A stretch of 64,000 nucleotides of DNA from Pelodera strongyloides (lineage: Eukaryota; Nematoda; Chromadorea; Rhabditida; Rhabditidae), in assembly GCA_036852015.1 (NCBI GenBank), contig JAANDG010000103.1, positions 248,001-312,000 of the forward strand. The letters run 5' to 3'. The position numbers and the translations under genes are program-made. Shown here piece by piece: positions 57,501 through 64,000 of this stretch (the first letter of the stretch is position 1; each line of letters opens with the position of its first letter). The notes under the pieces are model-generated. The model was not told the DNA's origin. It did no database searches and saw only the letters and a list, made by a program, of their open reading frames with translations.

Positions 57501-59527
57501 ATTAATCCAAATTAAATTAAATCCAGCATCCAAATCATCCAAATTGGATCCAAATTCAAATTCAAATTATCCAGCATCATCCAAATCCAAATTCAAATTC
57601 CAATTCCAAATTCAAATTAAATCCAAATTAAATCCAGTTTGAAACTGAAGTCGTTCCCTTCTCTTGAAAATTCGGTGCAAAATCTCTTGAAACAAATTCA
57701 ACACTGACCTGTGCAGGTAATTTGACAATATTCCCATGGCTATCGGTTCCCAGTGCATATTCGAAGTCGAGAATCTTTGTCTCTCCAGACTGCAGACATT
57801 CACGCTGAAATAAGAATAATCGAAATTTTGTTAGAGTTTTACAAATACGACACTGCAAACTAGAGCCTGCGAGGTGCGAGGTGTCGAGGACGCTCGACAC
57901 TAACCATCACTGAACAGCCCGAACTCATCATAATACGCTGCACACCAAACATATCAGCATAGGGGTGATAGGGCAAAAATGGCTTTATAATCACTACAAA
58001 ATCACCTTGTTTTTATGCTTTAGTTTGATTGTACAAAGGTAAACTTAAACAAAGAGCATAAAAAAAGTTTCTTGAATTACTCCCTAGGGAAGATATTAGG
58101 TAAAAAGGGTGAGTATTGATTTATCTTCCGATAAAGTGAGTAAACAATAAACCAGGGAAGCAAGAGCATGGCTGAAAACACTTTTTAGCAAATAAACTAG
58201 TTTGATCGTTTATTTTACTAAAACAATGAAAAACAGTTTTTTCAGCATATCGCTTAGCTTTCCCAGTTTATCTGTTTACTCACGTTATGGAAAATATCAA
58301 TACTCACCTTTTACCTAATATTTCCTAGGGAGAATTCAAGAACTTTTTTTTGCTCTTTGTTTAAGTTTACCTGTGTACAATCAAACTAAAGCATAAAAAC
58401 AAGGTGATTTTGTAGTGATTATAAAGCCATTTTTGCCCTATCACCCCTATGCTGATATGTTTGGTGTGCAGCGTATTATGATGAGTTCGGGCTGTTCAGT
58501 GATGGTTAGTTTGCTTCCAGCATCCAAATTAAATGACGAAATGTTGACAAAATATTTTGAATTTTCAAGTAAAAGTCCAAAAACGCACGGTCTGAAAACG
58601 GTGCTCAACGCACGGTTGTTTACTCCGCCTCTTTTTGTACTTTTTGTTGGAGGCCGACCGCTAATTCGCTAACAATAAGCGAAATACCGGTCGGTTTTTC
58701 TCTGCAAGTAGTATATTAGATTAGACCGCTTCCGCACAAGTTACCCATTTAGCGATTTAGCAAATTTATGATGTTGTGTAAATGTTAAACGGCAATTAAA
58801 TCAAACCTTTGAACATTGCATAGATGGAGGAGACGTGGCTCACAAAACTTAGTTCTTAGATCATTCCATTCTAAGATGTTTGCGTTACTTATTTATTGAT
58901 GTTCAGAACCCCAGCGACACACCTACTCTTTATGACGAACAGTGTAGTTCTGCTGTTATGCCTACAACGGGGTCTGATACGCCTGATATTTATTGCGAGG
59001 TCAGTGTTATAATGAGATGCCAACTGGTTTCGTAAGACTCTCTAAGCTTGTGTTAAAGCGAAATACCGGCCGGTTTTTGAAACGCATCAGTACTCCCTGC
59101 TTTACTATGCTTCATATGCAAATGATCATAAATTTGAAAAAAAAAGATCCCAATATACCCCTTTTAGCATAACTGCATAAGAATGCTGATATTTGAGGTG
59201 CGTTTCAAAAACCGGCTGGTATTTCGCTTTAAACTAATAAGCATAATATTCACTGGGGAATGGAGTGTCCATTACCTTGTCCAAAATCAAAAAAGAGAAT
59301 TTGAGGTTCTAAAACAAAGACTGGAAGCTTACAAGGAAGAGTGTGCTCGTGACCCAACCAAGTGCATTGTGAGTGTTTTAAAATAAAAGATAAAAAGATA
59401 CTACTAAAATAGAATTGTAATTAAACACTTGATAATTTTTCAGGAGAAGCCCGAAGAGAAGTCCGGCGTCAGCAATTTGGAGATATTGACTACTATTTTG
59501 TTCTGTATTTTGCTCTCTGCTAAATAA
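54591..59527 (+). CDS. Cys-rich secreted protein with probable GPI anchor, unknown family
   Basis: Exons: 54591-54698, 54880-54961, 55528-55595, 56182-56253, 57015-57221, ~58419-58503, 58907-58999, an exon ending 59368, and 59444-59527. The signal peptide is MKRNKLVWRALLAVLSLQLQ then VFA. Mature blocks include LDYHYTPSNKTLEGLVEAFA, KSKCRKPSEYC, TACNKKETLEANKKV, HPYADMFGVQRIMMSSGC, YDEQCSSAV and EECARDPTKCI. It ends with a short acidic stretch, then EILTTILFCILLSAK and the TAA stop. The absence of a charged tail after this helix fits a GPI signal. The collinear exons carry eleven cysteines. The inverted exon at 57716-57804 would add a twelfth and fits in phase between 58503 and 58907. The starts of the sixth and eighth exons are uncertain. 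AATAAA at 59838 may be the polyadenylation signal. I recognise no known domain. Confidence 0.68.
55085..55432 (+). mobile_element. tRNA-derived SINE, family 4
   Basis: The head AGCCGGTGGCGTAGTGGCTA has A box TGGCGTAGTGGC and B box GGGTTCACTTCCC, then a body with GTAATCAAAGATGGCC. The tail AATAAAGGCACATGCTCTCA resembles the tail of SINE family 1 (AATAAAGGTGCACGCTCTT), so both may use the same LINE for mobilisation. It is in an intron of the secreted-protein gene. Confidence 0.7.
56328..56687. mobile_element. Palindromic MITE, family B, intact copy
   Basis: The left end is TTAAAGGGATCAGCTCACCT (TTAA 56328-56331) and the right end AGGTGAGCTGATCCCTAA. The arms are complementary up to a loop near 56510. 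They carry the uninterrupted CACCTTAAATTGTGTC junction that is split by family A at 24908. It lies in the intron after exon 56182-56253. Confidence 0.88.
57716..57804 (-). CDS. Exon in inverted orientation, likely from the flanking secreted-protein gene
   Basis: On the minus strand an exon bounded by TTTCAG and CAG|GTCAGT encodes RECLQSGETKILDFEYALG then TDSHGNIVKLPAQ, with phase 0 at both ends. Just upstream of it on the same strand (57901-57990) is an exact inverted copy of the plus-strand exon near 58419-58503. The two minus-strand exons thus follow one another in the order expected for the plus gene, and the added Cys would make its total even. Either a fold-back duplication or inversion moved it, or the assembly is chimeric here, or a separate antisense gene exists. 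Confidence 0.55.
57901..58506. repeat. Large palindrome: family A-like element plus inverted copies of an exon
   Basis: The arms 57901-58203 and 58204-58506 are reverse complements. The outer ~90 bp of each arm (exon sequence, CACCCCTATGCTGATATGTT and neighbours) is identical. The inner parts belong to the family A palindrome (CACTACAAAATCACCTTG) and differ by many single-base losses in the right arm. The usual TTAAAGGGATGGGCT termini are absent. The outer boundary coincides with the exon's donor GTTAGT. Confidence 0.85.
59053..59232. mobile_element. TTAA palindromic MITE, family E
   Basis: Left end TTAAAGCGAAATACCGGCCG, right end GGCTGGTATTTCGCTTTAA. TTAA occurs at 59053-59056 and 59229-59232. 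It sits at the 3' end of an intron of the secreted-protein gene, only tens of bases from the next exon. Confidence 0.85.
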
Positions 59528-59937
59528 ACGACATAGCAATCTCTTTGGATGAAAAATCTACCTCAAATTGCTAGTTCAATTCATGTAGTGATTTGGAAAT
59601 TTCAGTAGGAATAAATCACAGATGTCTGCTACTTGTTCACTTTCTGTGAAAATGGTCTGTCTAAGATAGTTTAAGTTATAACTAGAAAATATTTTTCGTC
59701 GTTTCTAATGATGAAATGTGATGCGGTGCTGTCTAGATCTAGAACGCGATTTTAAACTTTCTGAAAACTTCACTCACTTACAACTAACTGTACTTTGACC
59801 CCTCACATTGTTTTTTTCTCGTACCATGAACTTTTCAATAAAAGTAAATATCGAAGTTTCACTTTTTATTATGTCACCACTATGTATGCATCTGTAATGA
59901 ACTCGCGAGAAAGTGTCAACTACAAGCAAAGTTTATA
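59528..59937 (+). other. 3' flank of the secreted-protein gene
   Basis: AT-rich sequence after the TAA stop, with AATAAA at about 59838 as the most likely polyadenylation signal. No further exon is seen. Confidence 0.5.
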
Positions 59938-60098
59938 ATTTCAAGCGAAATGCTGGCCAGTTTTTGAAACCCATCTTATGCAGATTACGAAATTATAATA
60001 AATTAGAATTAAAAAAATCGAGCTAAATTCGAGAAAATTTGCATAAATCCGTAAGAATTCAGTATTTTGCTTTGAAACCGGCCGGCCTTTTGCTTTAA
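59938..60098. mobile_element. Family E MITE, eroded left end
   Basis: The left end is CAAGCGAAATGCTGGCCAGT, close to but not exactly TTAAAGCG. The right end GGCCGGCCTTTTGCTTTAA carries TTAA at 60095-60098. The TTTTTGAAACCCATC/GAAACCGGCC cores pair. Confidence 0.7.
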
Positions 60099-61210
60099 AA
60101 GGTAAAGTCCGATCTGCCATATTGCAATTAAAAAAAAAAAATGGCCATAATAGATCCCATAATTCAAGCACACAATACGTCCGACTGAGTTCGAGTTCGT
60201 GCCGGAGCTCATTTTCCAACTGTCGCGCGAAGAAATTTCAGCACGCAGGCAGGGTGATTAAAAATACTGAACGAATTAGCATATTATATGTTTAGTCTAA
60301 TCAAGTATTCATTAACATACTTTTGTTTTTACAGAGTTTGTTAAAGGGAATATGTATGCCCTTTTTGAAGTTAAGCTGTATTAATAGAATGTGTATTCCT
60401 CATTAAGGAAACAACAGTAAAAATTGTTAAAAGTTTCCCATTTAAAAGAAAATGATTTTCAAAGTTCACCTTTTCCATAGTAAACGCGTTTACTGACACC
60501 CTGGCTTACACGGCAGTTCTGATGGAGCAACAATTTAGCATATGTGTGCATACATCGGCATATAGCATGCAACAGCGACATATTTGCATGCAAATCAGAA
60601 TATTCGAATTTACATATTCAGTCGCCTACTTAAATTCATGTCTGGTGTGGAAACTCTAGTTTCGCAGTTGTTTTGCTCATTTTGAGTGCCTACATTTATT
60701 GCAAAAAATGCACACACCACAGAGGGTGGAAAATACAATTGAACGAACAACATAAATTTAAGAAACAGCCAAACGAAAATAATTCACAGGGAACATAATA
60801 CACACTACAACACCACACGGGGGAACAAGACCAAGAACACGTTTTCAATATCACCAAGATAATCACATATCAAATACTTCGAGTAAAGAGTGGAAAATTG
60901 CCAAGTGAAGCCTGCCCACGCCTAACTTGGAGGGATAATAATAAATAATGAATATTCCAAAGGTATGTATACTGCTGTGAGACCTCCCCAAGCCTTACAG
61001 AATTAATGTAAAACATTCAAATTTGGAGAAAGACAAAAAATGGAAAAGAACGGTAGTTTTATAGAAATTCCAGGCTTTTTGGCCGGTATTTTGACACCGG
61101 AACGGAAGTTTGCCGTTGTTAGCAAATGTTTGCCACAAAGCTTTGTGACTACAAGATGTATATATGGTACAAAATGCGCAGTGGGACCAGGATGCGTATA
61201 CATAATGTCT
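60099..61210. other. Spacer between the secreted-protein gene and the retrotransposon
   Basis: AT-rich, with no supported frame. A single TTAAAGGGAATATG-type end near 60343 resembles the palindromic elements but no partner was found. The part next to 61211 may be the 3' UTR of the retrotransposon. Confidence 0.4.
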
Positions 61211-64000
61211 CTAAGAGACACATGATGGTATCTGAAGCAAACCTACCAAATTCAGTCTTTCAAGTGCCACCTGAAATTGATTAGAAGTACGTAACTTCAG
61301 TATATCAGCAGGGAGTTGCATAAGCCAATTGGCCGAGCGAATAAAGAAACTATTTTTGAAAGCGTTGTTCCGTATGAACGGAAGACGGAAATTATACAGT
61401 TTTTTTCGCCCATTAGTGGGCTTAGGCCGGAAGTATTTACTCCGGCTTAACCGGACTTCGCCGGAAAGAATCTTAAACGCAAGGACCAAATCCTTGCGAA
61501 TTCTCCTCTCCTGAAGCGAAACAAGACCTAAACGACATAAACGCTCACTGTAACTTGGAAGTTCAGAGTACGAATGCACACCAAAACATTTAAAATAAAC
61601 AATGCGAGTAAAACTTGATTGCACACGTTCGATTTTACGAATATCCTTTAATTTAAAAGGGCTCCAAACTGAACTAGAGAATTCCAGTTTAGGAAGCACC
61701 CACGTCTTAAAACAATGAACTAACACAGTAGGATCAACGAATACGAACAATACGTAGAACAATATGCATTTTCCAAACTGAAGAATTATATACCAAATTT
61801 AAATGCTCATTGAATTGAAGATTATTCTGTATTTTTACTCCTAGATCCCGAACTGAATTAACTTCCTGTAGAGGAGTATTTGCGATTTGTAAACACATTT
61901 AGCATTCCCAGTACCTATGTACAAAGAGTGACATTTGTGGTAGGCTATTTCCAATTGCCAAGAATTACACCACTGCAACAAAGAGTCAATAGAGTTTTGC
62001 ATACAAATATGAGCACGGTTTTGTTCTTCACGATTGTATACCACATATACCTTAATGTCATCAGCAAAACACCTAACTTTTACTTGGAACCTTTCAAGAG
62101 TTTGTGGGAGATCAGATACATAAAATAGGAAAAGTAGCGGTCCGAGAACACTGCCCTGAGGGACTCCGCTGGTAACTTGATAACGAGAGGAATATACATC
62201 ATTTATTTTAACAGTAAATGTTCGAGCAACGAGGAAAGATTCAATCCATTTCAGCAAATTAAGAGGTACACCAGATGATCGTAGTTTGTGCAGTAATTTA
62301 GGATGAGACACCTTATCAAAGGCCTTGGCGAAATCATAGTAAACGACATCAGTACATTTTCCCTGATCGTTTGCTTGTAACCACTCATATTGTACATCAA
62401 GCAGTTGTGATTCAACAGAACGGCCGCGAACAAACCCGTGTTGTTGTTCCGGAATAAAACCATTAAGTGTGAAATGATCATAGAGCCAACGACATAATAA
62501 TTTCTCCATTACTTTACAAGGTGTGGATGTAAGCGAAATTGGACGAAAATCAGATGCCAGAGCCGGATTCGTCTTTTTTGCAAGTGGGATAATTATTGAT
62601 TCTTTCCATGGCGACGGAACGGCTCCCACTTCCAGAGATAGATTGAATATAAATGATAAAGGAAGGGCAAGAGAGGCATGACATTTTCTAAACACTATTT
62701 GCGGTATTTTATCAGGTGGAATAGAACAGCCAGATTTCAATGATTTGAGAATAGAAGTGAGTGTATGAGGAAGTATAACCGGAATTTGCATATTAACCAG
62801 ACGTTGGTGAACAGGCGGCAAAGTGCCATCATCTAGTGTAAAAACTGACACGAATTGTTGGGCTAAGGCTTCAGCCTGCTCTAACGGCCTTACCAGTAGG
62901 TTACTAGAAGGTGAGGATCTAAAACTTGTGACAGCAGAAGGACGTATAGAGGAACGATTATTTAAATAGGCATAAAATTTAGTTTTATGAAGTGATTTCA
63001 AGAATCTACGTTGTCTATAAGCTTCAAACAGCTGTAGGTGATTGTTTAACTCACGGCATATATGTCTATATGAATCAGCAAATTGAGGAGTTTCGTGAGA
63101 CGAGAGAGATTTGAATAAACGTTGTTTGGCCGCAATAAGATTTCTAATATGTGTAGGATATTGTTCATAATTAGGCTTTTTGGCAAAGATAGGAGTATGC
63201 TGATGAACTACCAAAGAAAGATATTCTAAGAAGTTACTGTAAAGTTCATCTAAAGAGGTATATGGTACCAAAATGCTTTCCCAATTGGTGTCTTGCAAAA
63301 CTGTATCTATTGCTGTAAAATCTGCTTTCCTATATAGAAAAATGGGATGATAAACACTCTCAATAGCAGGAAAAGTTGAGTTGAAAACTACCGCACAATG
63401 ATCAGACGTAATTTTAGAATCACAGACCATAACGTCAAACACACAATTTTCAGCACTAAGTACGAGGTCCAAAATATTGTGGCCGCGGGTGGGAGCCGAA
63501 ACAAACTGCTTTAAGCCGAGATTATTCATAAATTCTATAAAGGCCTGCCCAGAAGCACTATCACTGTGCATAGAGTTAAAATCAATATGGAAGTTGAAAT
63601 CACCTACATAAATACAGGAGTGTGAAACAGATGAAATTTCAAGAAGATGATCTGTGAATGAGTTGTTTTGCTCAAGAGTAATATCACCGGGCCTATATAC
63701 AGCTACAAAACGGAGCTTTTCCAAAGACATTGGATCTTGGACATCAACGGCGAGAATTTCATAATGAGGAGTTGTGGAATGAAAGGTTTTTTCACAAACA
63801 AGATGGTTTTTAACTAGAATTAAAACACCTCCGCCTTTTTGCTTTTTGTTCCTGGTGCGATCATTACGAAAGCAGAGATATGGATAGTTGGAAATAAGAA
63901 AGGAATCATTTATAGTGCTACATAGCCAAGTTTCTGAAATTATCACTATATCGGGGTTATCGATAGAAAATACAGAGTGGAGCTCAAGATCCTTCTTAGA
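61211..64000 (-). mobile_element. Non-LTR retrotransposon (Jockey/CR1-like), decayed, runs off window
   Basis: The minus strand is open from the window end through 61841 and encodes an endonuclease part (MIISETWL; YVGDFNFHIDFN; ITSDHCAVVF). A reverse transcriptase follows (DFRPISLTSTPCKVMEKLL; YYDFAKAFDKVSHPKL; GVPQGSVLGPLLFLFY; catalytic CFADDIKVY). It then hits a stop. The C-terminal RT-associated region continues in other frames: a stretch with RDLGVKIQNNLQFNEHLN at about 61770-61870 and the frame 61762-61211 (KLEFSSSVWSPF to the stop). At least two frameshifts therefore make this copy inactive. The 5' part lies outside the window. Nucleic-acid-binding ORF1 is not visible. Confidence 0.9.

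Overview
This is a eukaryotic nuclear window, most likely from a nematode. It carries AT-rich multi-exon genes with TTTCAG-type splice acceptors, dense small transposons, and two short internal arrays of the nematode telomere unit TTAGGC. The lineage within nematodes cannot be read from the sequence. No prokaryotic or viral features are seen.

Layout. Positions 1-4150 hold a ~220-bp tandem repeat, a tRNA-headed SINE and diverged direct repeats, but no gene I can support. Positions 4153-12292 (+) hold an ANKLE2/LEM-4-like gene of 15 recognised exons (viroplasmin-like fold, ankyrin repeats, ANKLE2 core, conserved C-terminal block). Positions 12.3-14.9 kb are mostly intergenic, with a SINE that has a 9-bp target duplication and a GC-rich signal-peptide-like first exon at 13936 (+). 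Positions 14962-38371 (-) hold a large cadherin gene of about 42 exons: signal peptide, about 14 EC repeats, one TM helix and a short Gly/Pro-rich tail ending in a class I PDZ-type motif. Positions 38.4-43.3 kb are intergenic or unresolved. Positions 43326-52368 (-) hold a split gene for a single-pass membrane protein, reconstructed by matching splice phases across nine exons. Positions 54591-59527 (+) hold a Cys-rich secreted, probably GPI-anchored protein. One of its exons sits in a fold-back, and an associated exon is present only in the opposite orientation. Positions 61.2-64.0 kb (-) hold a decayed non-LTR retrotransposon that runs off the window end.

Transposon landscape. Introns and spacers carry at least five families of long palindromic elements, mostly bounded by TTAA with ends reading TTAAAGNG...CNCTTTAA. 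One is nested inside another and leaves a clean TTAA duplication. At least four tRNA-derived SINE families, one TA-flanked Tc1/mariner-like element, several other fold-backs, GA/CT microsatellites and a 224-bp poly-C tract complete the picture.

Function. The genes show no pathway link. ANKLE2 homologues act at the nuclear envelope in mitotic exit. The cadherin and the two other membrane or secreted proteins are cell-surface molecules. Exon borders were found by eye from GT/AG signals and phase matching, so terminal exons and a few junctions remain open, and these are flagged.
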